Part shown: one piece after another, positions 1-9,873 of the stretch
Layout: every line of letters begins with the position of its first letter
Numbering within the stretch: the first letter of the stretch is position 1
Assembly (NCBI GenBank): GCA_001566295.1
Contig: KQ964245.1
Span: 2,857,524 to 2,921,523 of the forward strand
Direction of reading: 5' to 3'
DNA from: Microdochium bolleyi
Taxonomy: Eukaryota; Ascomycota; Sordariomycetes; Xylariales; Microdochiaceae
DNA length: 64,000 nt
Position numbers and translations under genes: made by a program
The notes under the pieces: model-generated
Seen by the model: the letters and a program-made list of their open reading frames with translations, nothing else
Databases searched by the model: none
What the model was told of the DNA's origin: nothing

Positions 1-1294
1 GCGGGACTACCGGCATGCCCAAGGCGGGACTCATTCCCATGATTGCAGGCACCACAGCCGGAGTCAGCCGCGAGTGCGGCTTCTCCATCGTGAAGGGCAC
101 CGGACAGCGCTACTATGTATGCATGCCCATGTATCACGGCACAGGCGGCATCAGCGGCATGACACAGCTTCTGACCGGGCAGACGCTTCTTATCGCACCC
201 AAGTTCAGCGTCTCAGGCTTCTGGGACGATATCCGTACTTCCGAAGCCACCTGGTTCGCCTACGTCGGCGAGACTTTGCGTTATCTTCTGGCTGCCCCGC
301 CGTCACCGCTAGACAAAAGCCACAAGGTTCAGGGGATTTACGGCAACGGCCTGCGGCCTGATGTCTGGAAAGCCTTCCGTGACCGTTTCGGCATCACCAC
401 CGTGTTCGAGTTTTTCAACAGTACCGAGGGCGTGCTCTCATTCGACAACCGCTGCCGCGGCGACTTCCGGGCTCATGCCGTGGGCCACCATGGCTGGCTT
501 TATCGCCGCAGGTTTCGAGACACGTATGTGCCCGTCGAGATTGACGCCGACACTGGTGACCTGATTCGGGATCCGAAAACCGGCTTCGTGAAGCGCGTGG
601 CTCCCGAACAGGGGGGCGAGATCCTTGTTGCCCAGGGCACGCCTCTCGTGCCAACATTTGGGGGCTACTATGGAAACAAGGAAGCGACCGAAAGCAAGTT
701 TGTCTACAACGTCTTTAAGAAGGGAGACAAGTACTTCCGAACAGGCGACGCTCTGCGGAGGGACTCGGACGGGCGCTGGTTCTTCATGGACCGCCTGGGC
801 GATACTTTCCGGTGGAAGGGTGAGAACGTGTCGACAGCCGAGGTTTCCCAAGTCCTCGGTCAATACCCAGGCGTCAGCGAGGCGATCGTGTATGGCGTGT
901 CCCTCCCCAATCACGATGGCAAGGCGGGCATGGCCTCCATATTCCTAGACGAGTCCGTCCAGAACTTCGACTACGCCGGGCTCTTAAAGTGAGTCGATGC
1001 CCAGCGCTTCTCTTCATATTTGATACTACAACATGCTAACCCACGACCCCCAGACACACGAGGAAGCACCTTCCTAAGTATGCGGTACCGCTCTTCATCC
1101 GGCATATCAAGACGCGCGCTGCGACCCACAACAACAAGCAGGACAAGGCGCCGCTTCGCAAAGCTGGCATCGACCACAGTCAGGTGGGAGGCGACCCGCT
1201 TTACTGGGTCGAGAACTTGGGCAAGGGGGACAACTACGTGCCATTCACAGAGGAGGACGGTGCGGCACTGCAAGCCGGCCGCGCAAAGCTGTAA
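1..1294 (+). CDS. Very-long-chain fatty acyl-CoA synthetase / fatty acid transporter, FAT1-like (5' truncated)
   Basis: The 5' end lies outside the window. Two exons are visible, about 3-988 and 1054-1294, with a GT-AG intron carrying a TGCTAAC branch site; 408 residues are seen. The frame opens on the AMP-binding loop (GTTGMPK). The FATP/VLACS signature follows in the C-terminal half: YFRTGDALRRDSDGRWFF, DRLGDTFRWKGENVSTAEV and YGVSLPNHDGKAG. The family activates long and very long chain fatty acids to CoA esters, using ATP and an acyl-adenylate, and can couple this to uptake. The protein ends in Ala-Lys-Leu, a classical type-1 peroxisomal targeting signal, so I infer action at peroxisomes ahead of beta-oxidation. 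It converges on the GNAT gene downstream. The family call is strong; substrate range and localisation are inferred. Confidence 0.9.
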
Positions 1295-1497
1295 GACGGC
1301 AGAGGAGGCACGGAACTCGCTTGTACAAAACCATATACACATACGCCATTGTAGATAGAGCGGCATTTGCTTTCATTCTTCTCTTTCCTCCACTGAACTA
1401 TATCTCTCAAGCCAGGAACCAACGGACGCAGGGTCAAAATGGTGAGTTGGTGAAAAGTGATGCCTGACCACACGCTATGCGACAATCGCTTCATAAA

Positions 1498-2160
1498 CTA
1501 TGCAGAAAGCTCTCTTGGCGTGTCGCGCACGATCTTGACAAAGAAGGTGCAGTCACCCCGCCGTCCATCAGCAAAGTCGGCATATTCTGGACATGTGCCC
1601 CACTCCTTCCAACCAAGCCTCCGGTAAAAGTGTACCGCGGGAGTTTCTGTGGCCGTATCCAGCATGAGGACGTCCTTGCGCAGCTGGATCCTGGCGAAGT
1701 CTTCGATATGCCGCATCATGGCCTGGCCGAGACCTTTGCGCTGGTGCGACGGGGCCACCAGAACCTTGACGATCTCGGCGCGGTGCATATGGTTGACTTT
1801 GTTGATTGTCATGACGGCCGCGGTCGCCAGGACCTCTACACTCGAGCCTGTGGTCAGGACGAACATGTAGTATGACCTGGGGCTCAGACCCGCGACCTCA
1901 TCCTCGAGCCGCTTCGAGATGGAGAGCCAGAAGTCGTCGGCGCCAGAGTCGGACAGGGGTGCCCGAAAGCCGATGGAGGACACGGAAGGATCATCGTTGA
2001 CGTGGAACTGCAGCAGAGCCCGCAGTGAAGGCAGGTACTGAGAGAGCTGCTCCGGTCTCTCAATAGCGGTGATTGTGTACGATGGTGGGAGACTGGGCTG
2101 AGGCTCGATCGCTGGCCCAGAACCAGGCCGCCCAGAGGTTGTCTCCGATTGATTGGCCAT
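1498..2160 (-). CDS. GNAT-family N-acetyltransferase
   Basis: Single exon, 220 residues, starting at ATG 2160. The N-terminal 35 residues are Ser/Pro/Gly-rich and probably disordered. The GNAT fold occupies roughly residues 30-205. Motif A is clear: strand VEVLATAAVMTIN, then VKVLVAPSHQRKGLGQAMM, containing the acetyl-CoA pyrophosphate-binding Q-R-K-G-L-G turn. Motif B follows in MLDTATETPAVHFYRRLGW. The family transfers an acetyl group from acetyl-CoA to an amine on a small molecule or protein. Nothing in the sequence or neighbourhood tells the substrate. It is divergent from the metallothionein gene across about 940 bp and converges on the acyl-CoA synthetase. Confidence 0.85.
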   Translation of the reverse strand: MANQSETTSGRPGSGPAIEPQPSLPPSYTITAIERPEQLSQYLPSLRALLQFHVNDDPSVSSIGFRAPLSDSGADDFWLSISKRLEDEVAGLSPRSYYMFVLTTGSSVEVLATAAVMTINKVNHMHRAEIVKVLVAPSHQRKGLGQAMMRHIEDFARIQLRKDVLMLDTATETPAVHFYRRLGWKEWGTCPEYADFADGRRGDCTFFVKIVRDTPRELSA

Positions 2161-3102
2161 GCTCGCTCATGCACAGATGCGCAATGCGTAATGAGGTATG
2201 GGTGCGTGGCAAGAAAGTCGCTCTATTCTGCTCTCCCACGGCTGGATGGCTCGCTGGCTCGCTGGCTTTCTGGGGATCGTAGCCAGCCGGCCAGAATTCT
2301 CGTGGCCTCGACACTCTTTCACGAGACCGAACAGACTTTCTACAGCGGAACTATCCGAGCTCGGACAACGCCGGTGAAATTAACGGCACGGTCGATAAGC
2401 AGGCAGGACATGATAGCCAGCCAGCTGTGTTCCGGACTCTGGTCGGCGCCCAGTCGGTGGGACCGGCGCTCTCGTGGAGATTGGACAGCATGGCAGGGGC
2501 CCGAAGAGTGGCGGAACATGGTGGCTTCGAGGGATCTCAGGCGCCGGAGACTGCCGTGGCCGTTCCTTCACGCGGGCAAGTCAGCCGACGGGCCAAGCCA
2601 CGCGGCCAAGCAGGAATGATGGCATCGCAAGAGGGCGGCGGCGAGAGCGGGAATTGTGCGTGAACAGGCACGGCAGGTGGGGGGTAGCCCGTGGGACAGG
2701 GCCCCCCTGCGACGGTGCAGTGCAGACAGTGGCGATGGGCGTGCTTGGGCCAGAGGCACGCACAAAAGGCGCAGCCCCGCAGGACCCTGACTTGGCCGCT
2801 CGATCGATCCCCATCTTTGCTCCATTGCCCCACTCCGTCGAGTGATGTGAGTGGCGGGCCCCCCTCAACCTGAGGCTGCCTCCAAGCTGCTGAACCTTGG
2901 AAACCGCCGCTTGCTCGGCCGTTCCACGCACAAACAGCGCACTCGCGCAACCCCTCCTCCTTGGTGTATATATTGAGCCGTTTGTCGACCCCAAGTCTTA
3001 CTCTTCCCTTCCACCTCACCACAAGCTCACGACCACTTCTACATACACAATCAAGCATACAAACCCCCCTTTCCCACTCCCCCCCAACAACCAATCATCA
3101 AA
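2161..3102. other. Intergenic promoter region between GNAT gene and metallothionein gene
   Basis: This is GC-rich and contains several overlapping open frames on both strands, none with a recognisable domain. The last 100 bases before the metallothionein start are a CA/CT-rich leader (CACAAGCTCACGACC, CCCCCCTTTCCCACTCCCCC) typical of highly expressed filamentous fungal genes. I see no unambiguous copper-response element. Confidence 0.5.
2967..2973 (+). promoter_or_regulatory. TATA box of the metallothionein gene
   Basis: A TATATAT core inside GGTGTATATATTGAG lies about 130 bp upstream of the metallothionein ATG. A long pyrimidine/CA-rich leader follows it. Strong TATA boxes are uncommon in housekeeping fungal promoters and common in inducible ones, so an inducible (for example metal-induced) promoter is plausible. 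Confidence 0.5.
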
Positions 3103-3267
3103 ATGAAGGGTGACTGCGGCTGCTCCGGTGCCTCCTCCTGGTATGTCCCCTCTTGACCCCGCACTCCCCCAGCGCGCTCCTCGTCACGATCAACACCCAG
3201 CAGCCGGCTGACCTCCTTTCACAGCAACTGCGGCGCTAGCTGCTCTTGCTCCGGCTGCGGCAAATAA
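3103..3267 (+). CDS. Copper metallothionein, 26 residues, one intron
   Basis: Two exons, 3103-3140 and 3225-3267; the phase-2 GT-AG intron splits the codon of Cys13 (TG|C). The product has 26 residues with seven Cys at positions 5, 7, 13, 15, 19, 21 and 24, giving C-x-C-x5-C-x-C-x3-C-x-C-x2-C. It has no aromatic or large hydrophobic residue apart from Met1. This spacing is that of the Neurospora crassa copper metallothionein, which binds several Cu(I) ions in a cytosolic thiolate cluster and is copper-induced. The start lies in an AAAATG context after a CT-rich leader. Function is metal buffering and detoxification. Family assignment is very secure despite the tiny size. Confidence 0.93.
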
Positions 3268-4785
3268 GCACCTCGCTCGGGTTATACGACAAGAAAGCAT
3301 TCGCAGATATAACGATGGGATGATGGCGCAGATATGATACCAGGCCTTTGTCACGATGGACATTGGCGAGTTTTGGGGATTGAGTTGACGGAGTTGGCGC
3401 CGGAAACAAGAGGAAGACGTACGCATGATATTGTCACTCATTACAGATCGACATGATTCAATAACATCATATGTTGGACCAAGTCTTTGGCCGACGACCA
3501 ACACCTGCCTGCTCTATGCCTGACCCTGTGGCGCTGTGTGCTGTATGGAATGTGATTAGTCGAGGTAGTGGTTCTGGTGTAAAACAGGCTGGCCGGGCGC
3601 ACCACGAACCGTCTGTGCTGCGGTTGTACCGTCCCGCCTCAGATTTGTGCGAAGAACGCGTCCCCGTCGCTTGCCGTCGTCTGGTGAAGGCAAAGGTGAT
3701 GCGCATGCGCTCGTCTGCTCGAGCTCGACCTTGTGGGTACCTGCGCAAAAGGCCCGCAACCCGGATCGTGACCCGACTTGATGATGAGACCTCCAGACCA
3801 GCGAACCCTCGGCTTGGTAAGCGCTTCATTGAGTCTTGATCACCGACACCGTTGCCACGGCAAAGGGTGGCCTGGAGTGCATCCATGTGCCGACGATTTG
3901 GTCGCGGTGTTTGTGTCCCTCTCTTGTAGTAGCGGAGCATGAACCCTGTTCGGTCCCAGCAGGATGCTCTGGTCATCCGCAAGAACTTTCCAGTTCGTTC
4001 TTCGTGGTTTGTAGCCGACATTTATACACCACCAGCAAGGACAAATGTGGCATCACCTCGACTTTCGATCACGTACTTAGTGACACCGCTGCATGGTCTA
4101 GGTACTCGAAAAGCAAACACCTGGCCATGATCCTGTTAATACTGCTGAAACATGGACGCCATCACCGCAGAACTGGGCAATGCGAGACCTGGCCACTTGT
4201 GAGTGCTGCTGGGTCCAGTCTCAGGCTTTGCATCCCACAGCACGCACATGCAGAATGGCACACGAAGATTCCCATGACATACAAAGGGCCATGTACAACC
4301 ACTTCACATACTACGAAGCCCGCACCTGTCTCTACTTTGGCCGGTGTCCATGCGGAATAATGATGCAACGGCCCCCAGACGCCAGAGGAACTATTCCAGT
4401 GGCACTCATGTAACAGCTAAGGCCAGCAAAGTACTGTTTACGAGCAGAACGATGTGTTACCGTTTGTGATCGACCCCTCAAACACTACAATATGGATCGA
4501 AACACTGATGGGGAGCCGGCAATAGGTACGAGTTTCGTCCGCTACGTTTCACAAGGCCCGTCACCACTGAGTACTACCTCAACCACAATCAGTCCTACGT
4601 GATCGAGCCAAAGGTCGGGATGGTGTTCATCGCGGAAGAGGCTGCCCGATAACACAAGTCCTACGTTTATCCGCCTGAACGGGTTCGACAAATCGATTTG
4701 AAAGCGTGATGGGAGCAGAACCAGACCTGGTACCAAAGTCCAGGAGGTCAACTTCCCTCACACGTCCGAGGTCGAGACAAACACC
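3268..4785. other. Intergenic stretch, possible 5' exon of the orphan membrane protein
   Basis: 3268-4490 shows no gene I recognise; the open frames there (up to 184 codons, minus strand) lack domain signals. At 4492-4598 an ATG-initiated frame (MDRNTDGEPAIGTSF...) could join by a 120-nt intron (4599-4718) to the frame of the gene that starts at 4786, adding about 58 residues. The candidate donor GTGATC is weak, so this exon is only a possibility. Confidence 0.35.
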
Positions 4786-6234
4786 ATGAACGATACCGAA
4801 AGGAAGAACGACAAGATAGGCACAATATCCAACCGACCGAAGCTTCTATTCCTCATTTTTCTGTCGCGACTGTGTCAAGTCGAGGCCTGGACTTGGGTGA
4901 GATCGATCATGCGGCGGCTGCCAACCTGGGACCGTCTTTGTTGTCTACAATGTTCGTCCTACGAAGCAAAGCATGTAGTCAGATCTGACGTCAAATTGTT
5001 CACAACTGTTCTGCTCGGTATGCTCCTCGCGTGGACATGTCTCTGGTGCTCTATCACCTTCATGGCGACCGAGTTGTCGCATCGCGGCCAGAATCGCTAC
5101 TTCGCGCCTGCAGTCATTTGGTTTTCGACGAGCCTCACGAGCTGCATCGTGCTGACGAGCACACTGTCCTGTCTAATAAGTCGCCGCGAGGTGAAGAACG
5201 CGAGACGCAAGCGAAACGTGTCTGTGGAGGAGGGCCATGGGGTCGTGCTGAGGGACACGCGAAGTGTAGGAAAAATTGTCACTTCTACTACTGGCAGAGA
5301 CGCATCCGGACAAGATTCGGTACATGACCCAGGGATCTTTGCGAGGACTGCTGGCACAAATTCAAAAAAACATGATCGACCCCAAAACAGTTCAGGCTCA
5401 GACAGTGGCCACACCTTATCAGCAAACCCCAGACATCCAGCAGCTGCCAGTCAAGCAGTTGCCACATTAGGCACTGGATATCCCGAAAGTCAGGAGGACC
5501 AGCAATTGCCTTCTTCAATCTTCACGTGGAGGGGGACGAGGCTTTTGGATGTAGGCATGGGCTTTGCTCCTCGAGACGAAGGCTCGGCACCTAATCAACG
5601 GCTCCCTCGGCACTCCGTTTCGCACGAGCTTCTTCACTCTCGATACATGGACCACCACAGTACTGTGGCGAGCTCGAGCGGATACCGAAATGATGTGCAT
5701 TGGAGACGTGTCACCTCAGCCCTAGTGTCGGCCATGAGTGCCAAGTCCTATCCTTACGAGCCCGAGTCCAGCACAAGGTACCTGGACATTTGCACAGTGG
5801 CCTCAGCGGATACTGCACACGAAGTATGCGTGGACATAACTGGGGACAGATACTGGCATCCCGCCAGGCCGGGCTCACCGCTCAGAATGCATGGAAAAGA
5901 GGGCACACGTTTTGCTCGTCCCAGTCTCCGGAGTGTTTCTTCGATGGCAAGAAGCAGCACCTCGAATTCAAACCCATTTGATCTGTATACGATGGACCAT
6001 GTTTCGGCAGATGACGTTTGCGACATTATCAGCATCAATCTGCCTGTTCGACCGAACGTCAGGCGATGTCGTGGAAGATCATTGCCATTCATCGAAGACC
6101 GCCACAGAGAATTTGCGCCGACGAGCAACAAACGTGGCTCACAAGAGCATTATTCGCAGCATACCACATGTCCAATAGTCAACAGCTCAAGTGCACAGAC
6201 TGCTGTGCATGAGGGCCACCCACTGTCCATTTAG
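4786..6234 (+). CDS. Orphan Ser-rich membrane protein with two transmembrane helices
   Basis: An uninterrupted 482-codon frame, which is unlikely by chance at about 50% GC. I recognise no domain. Residues 71-93 (LFTTVLLGMLLAWTCLWCSI core) and 106-131 (FAPAVIWFSTSLTSCIVLTS core) are two strong hydrophobic helices separated by about 12 residues, with an Arg/Lys-rich stretch just after (RREVKNARRKRN). A third weaker hydrophobic patch is at 19-30. The remaining 350 residues are polar, rich in Ser, His and Arg, and probably disordered and cytoplasmic. An upstream exon at 4492-4598 may extend the N-terminus. Codon use is less GC-biased than in neighbouring conserved genes, consistent with a young or lineage-specific gene. 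It could also be a decaying gene; function unknown. Confidence 0.5.
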   Translation: MNDTERKNDKIGTISNRPKLLFLIFLSRLCQVEAWTWVRSIMRRLPTWDRLCCLQCSSYEAKHVVRSDVKLFTTVLLGMLLAWTCLWCSITFMATELSHRGQNRYFAPAVIWFSTSLTSCIVLTSTLSCLISRREVKNARRKRNVSVEEGHGVVLRDTRSVGKIVTSTTGRDASGQDSVHDPGIFARTAGTNSKKHDRPQNSSGSDSGHTLSANPRHPAAASQAVATLGTGYPESQEDQQLPSSIFTWRGTRLLDVGMGFAPRDEGSAPNQRLPRHSVSHELLHSRYMDHHSTVASSSGYRNDVHWRRVTSALVSAMSAKSYPYEPESSTRYLDICTVASADTAHEVCVDITGDRYWHPARPGSPLRMHGKEGTRFARPSLRSVSSMARSSTSNSNPFDLYTMDHVSADDVCDIISINLPVRPNVRRCRGRSLPFIEDRHREFAPTSNKRGSQEHYSQHTTCPIVNSSSAQTAVHEGHPLSI

Positions 6235-6876
6235 AGCTGCGCAAGTCGCACGAGCCGCCGTGGTTCAAGGGCTGGCACTAACAACCAAGACCAGCATGAG
6301 AATTGCGGACGTCCGATTGATGTATACAGCCCGCAGGCGAGATCACCTTACTCGAAGCTATGGCCCGGGCGAATCTTCGTGGTGGCACGAGTACGAACAA
6401 ACAGCAGCCTGGATACAGTAAAGCACAGGTACCAGTTGATGAGTTCGTCATTGACATGGTCTTGTCCCCTCTAAGACATCGATCACGACAACGAATGGCA
6501 ACGGGGGCAGGTACGCCGCGTGGGGACATGTTCAGCGATTGACACCCACCCAAGCATCCAAGAAGCCAGGAAGCCCATGATTTACAGCCCACGACCTATA
6601 TATGATGCATTGTACGGGTTCATGGCTGATAGGAGGTCCGCGGGCCCATGCGTGCACTCTGGGGTGCGTTGAGTGCTTAGGGTAGTGTGCCACTCAAGCA
6701 CCAGATCAAAGATGGTAGTCATTCCTAACGGATATGAGGGTAGGTGGTGTGAGAAGAGGATACATTCCTTGAGGTAGTAGCTTCCCTACGGTCAGCTATG
6801 GACATGAACTGGCAAGTGTCCACATCAAAGAACTTATCGTGTGGAACCGGTTGCGAGTCCGTGTAAGAGTGACTCT
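6235..6876. other. Intergenic, no gene seen
   Basis: 3' flanks of the orphan membrane protein gene (plus) and the thioesterase gene (minus), which converge here. A TATATATG at about 6597 and scattered short frames are present, but nothing that supports a gene. Confidence 0.4.
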
Positions 6877-7766
6877 TTAGTCCACCTCCCCATCTATTGC
6901 TTCGCCCTCGGGAACCACAAAAAGCTCTTCACCTTGTGATTTCCAGGCTTGGACGATATATCTGGGCATCGTCAGCAATGCCAACATGGGGATTGGGAAG
7001 CGCGTGTCTTACTTGGTGTGACTTCCCCTAGCTGCAAGTTCACCCTTGCTGTTCTTGAACGTGATTGTAGTGTATGCCAGACTCTTGCCGACTGCAGAAG
7101 GGCGGGTTAGATTGAGCGCGACGCGACTGATGCCGGTTGCATGTGCGTCGAGGACTTACACTTTTCGCAAGTGGCTGTGGCGACTATCTTGTCTCCGACC
7201 TTGCCTCCACTGTTAAGATAGGTGACTAATATGAGTGTAAGTATGCGACAAGCCTGAGAAGATTGAGGGCAGGGCCTTGGTACCGTTCAGATCTGTCGAG
7301 ACGCCTGTGGCGTAGAGCCCCATGGATGCCACGGCCAGGGAGCCACCCAGGTCAACCATGCTGGCAATGGTGCCGCCATGCAAGATCTTGAGACGGTTCT
7401 AGGCGGGAAGACAATGTGAGACGTTGCGACGTTGGAAGCGGCCTTCCCAAACCTATATGACCGACGTACCGTGTGGTCCTTTGTAATGTCAAGCTCAAAG
7501 TCTACCGTACCCTTTGTGGCGCCGAGAACGCGGAGCTGCCCTTTGATCAGCGTTATGGATTGCTTTGATGCAAAAAAGCCACAGAGCCTACCTGAGGGCC
7601 AAGAAGTCTAGGTTCCAAGCCTGACTGGGCCATGAAGGACTTGAGAACCTGTGGATGCGGTGCTTGTCAGATATCCCGGAGGCAGACATGTGGAACGCCG
7701 CAGGGAAGAGCTCGAGGAGCAACGAACCGACCGCACGAAGCGGGTGGGGGCCAGTTTAGTTGCCAT
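6877..7766 (-). CDS. Hotdog-fold acyl-CoA thioesterase (4HBT, ACOT13/PaaI type)
   Basis: Seven exons on the minus strand: 7737-7766, 7592-7648, 7470-7535, 7284-7398, 7160-7225, 7013-7091 and 6877-6961. All phases agree and the product has 165 residues. The hotdog signature is HGGTIASMVDLGGSLAVAS. Conserved flanks follow: STDLNVTYLNSGGKVGD, GKSLAYTTITFKNSKGELAA and RGSHTKYIVQAW. The family hydrolyses acyl-CoA thioesters as small homotetramers, with the HGG loop and following Asp at the active site. The first exon (ten residues, donor GTGCGG) is the least certain part; an alternative is to start at the internal Met in VLKSFMAQSG. It is divergent from the nucleolar protein gene, about 325 bp between starts. 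With so many introns in 0.9 kb, automatic gene finders may miss it. Confidence 0.85.
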
Positions 7767-8091
7767 TGTAGATGGTCGGCCAGATCATAGACGAAATGAA
7801 GGTTGGCACGAAAAAGAAGAGCCTCTTGTGGTGATGGAGGGAACAGGACGGGATACCGTCCCCGTCCGCGCCCGTCCCGCGTGGCTGCCTCGGCTGGGGG
7901 ACCGGGCCCACGAGAGCTCCACAGCTTTGGCGCAAAATGGCATTGGTGCATGCTTACGCCAGCAAGATGCTCCACCACCACCCAGCCGTCTCTTCTTTTT
8001 CGGGGCCCGTTTCTCTTGAGCCGATCGTCCCAGGCGCAACCCGCAAAAAAGTTCAGCAAGCAGCACCGCCGCCCACCCACCGAGCACCAAC

Positions 8092-9873
8092 ATGCTCGCC
8101 GACGACCCTGGCGACGCCACCCCGTACACCAGGCTGCACATCACCCCCTTTGACGAGTCGCTCTTCCCCGTCGTCGTGCCTACCGCGATCCGGCCTCGCG
8201 CGCGCAACATCTCGTACCATTCCCTCGAGACCTTTCCCGACAAGCCCTACGGCTTCGTCGAACTGCCCAAGGACGACGCAGACCGCCTCAAGAAGAAGCT
8301 CAACAGTGCCGTCCTCAGAGGCCACAAGCTCCGCATCGAGGTCGCCAGGCCCGTTCCGAGTGACCCAGCCCGCGACAGCGGCAAGAGCGCAAAGGACAAG
8401 ACCCCCGCCGCCCCAAAGAACGGCCTCCGGAAGCGCAAGAGGGAACTCGGCGTCCTGCCCGGTGCTGAAATACAGGGCCGCAGAATCAAGCGCGGCTGGA
8501 CCACGAGCGAGGCTGAGATGATCCAGAAGAAACGCGACCGCGCCGGCAAGGCCAAGGAGGGGAAAACGGAGAATCATGACGCCTCAGCCACCACAAAAAA
8601 GTCGAAAAAGGGCGAGGTCAGGAAATCAAAGTACACCGATGCACCTGAGTGCTTGTTCAAGACTCGCCTCCCGTCCAAGTCGGAACCAGTGGCCGCAGCT
8701 GAGCCAAAGAACGATGGGGATGAGCCCTCGACGCCGCCAAAGAAGAAGAAGCGTAGAGCAGAGCGCGACACGGTAATACACGAGTTTGAGAAGTCTACAA
8801 AGTTCCCCTCCTTTTTAAAAGTCAACGCCTCGGCATCCTCCACGACAGAGGCAACAACATTCGTAGACGGCAAGGGTTGGGTCGACAGCAAAGGGGACGT
8901 AGTCGAGGGTAGCAAGAGCAAGAGACCACCGACTGCTGGCATTGTCCAAGCGAAGGCGAAGCGACCAAAGAAACAGACGCCCGTTGTTGTTGCCCCGCCT
9001 GCCGCCGATTCGGACGACTCTAGCAGCGGCAACTCATCCACATCAGAGAATGACGACCAGAAGCAAGACGACGCAGATGACACCACTAGCTCTGAAGAGG
9101 ATAGCAGCTCTGATGATGATGAAGACAGCTCTGCCTCAGAGGACCAGAAGGAGGTCACTTCCACGAAGAGCATGAAAACACCTGTAGCGCTTGCAGAACA
9201 CCAAGTTCATATGACGCAGCGCTCAGCAGTCAAGGCAGACAGCGCGAGACCAAAGTCCTCAGGCTCCGTCAGCAGTCTCACCATCAAGATCCCGCCTGCG
9301 ACACCGGGCCCTGTCAAGGTACATCCACTCGAAGCCCTATACAAGCGGCCGCAGGGTGGCGCGTCGACACCTGATGCGCAGCTGTCCAAGCCATTCAGCT
9401 TCTTCGGTGACAACAATGATGACGATATCGAGGAGGAGGACGCGCCGGCGACGCAGACGCTGCACGTCCCGATGACCCCCTTCACGGAACAGGACTTTGA
9501 GTTCAGGACAATGCGCAGCGCTGCCCCCACGCCTGATACAGCGCACCCCAATCGGTCGTTTGCACCATGGTCCACCCAGGAGACGGTCGATGAGGAGGAC
9601 GAGGAGGATGGAGATGAGGAAGAGGAGGAACCGCAGGGTAATGAAGATCACGACGCTTACGTAGATGGGCAGGATCTAGCCATGGCCGATGCCGATGATG
9701 TACCTATTCGCGCAGGGCCTAGCAGCACAAAATCGGCGCCTGTCACAGACTTCCAGAAGCACTTCTGGGAGAACCGCGGTGATCTGAACCGCAAGTGGCG
9801 CAAGAGAAGGAAGACTGCGGCCAAGGAGAAGCGGTATCGCGATAATCGTGCTCGGGCGGACAGAGCTATTTGA
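8092..9873 (+). CDS. Acidic Ser/Lys-rich nucleolar-type protein with degenerate RRM
   Basis: Single exon, 593 residues. Residues 14-90 look like an RRM-related domain (RLHITPFDESLFPVVV ... YGFVELPKDDADRLKKKLN ... GHKLRIEVARP), an arrangement seen in fungal NOL8/Nop6-like ribosome biogenesis factors. Lys/Arg-rich nuclear localisation stretches follow (KKSKKGEVRKSK, PPKKKKRRAERD). The middle (about 300-360) is a Ser/Asp/Glu tract like Srp40/Nopp140. The conserved C-terminus (DFQKHFWENRGDLNRKWRKR) ends in a basic tail. I infer a nucleolar role in rRNA processing or ribosome assembly. The exact orthologue is not identified. Confidence 0.75.
   Translation: MLADDPGDATPYTRLHITPFDESLFPVVVPTAIRPRARNISYHSLETFPDKPYGFVELPKDDADRLKKKLNSAVLRGHKLRIEVARPVPSDPARDSGKSAKDKTPAAPKNGLRKRKRELGVLPGAEIQGRRIKRGWTTSEAEMIQKKRDRAGKAKEGKTENHDASATTKKSKKGEVRKSKYTDAPECLFKTRLPSKSEPVAAAEPKNDGDEPSTPPKKKKRRAERDTVIHEFEKSTKFPSFLKVNASASSTTEATTFVDGKGWVDSKGDVVEGSKSKRPPTAGIVQAKAKRPKKQTPVVVAPPAADSDDSSSGNSSTSENDDQKQDDADDTTSSEEDSSSDDDEDSSASEDQKEVTSTKSMKTPVALAEHQVHMTQRSAVKADSARPKSSGSVSSLTIKIPPATPGPVKVHPLEALYKRPQGGASTPDAQLSKPFSFFGDNNDDDIEEEDAPATQTLHVPMTPFTEQDFEFRTMRSAAPTPDTAHPNRSFAPWSTQETVDEEDEEDGDEEEEEPQGNEDHDAYVDGQDLAMADADDVPIRAGPSSTKSAPVTDFQKHFWENRGDLNRKWRKRRKTAAKEKRYRDNRARADRAI

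Noticed and set aside
2537..3094. 185-codon minus frame upstream of the metallothionein
   Set aside because: It covers the TATA box and CT-rich leader of the metallothionein; Gly/Arg/Cys-rich but no conserved motif.
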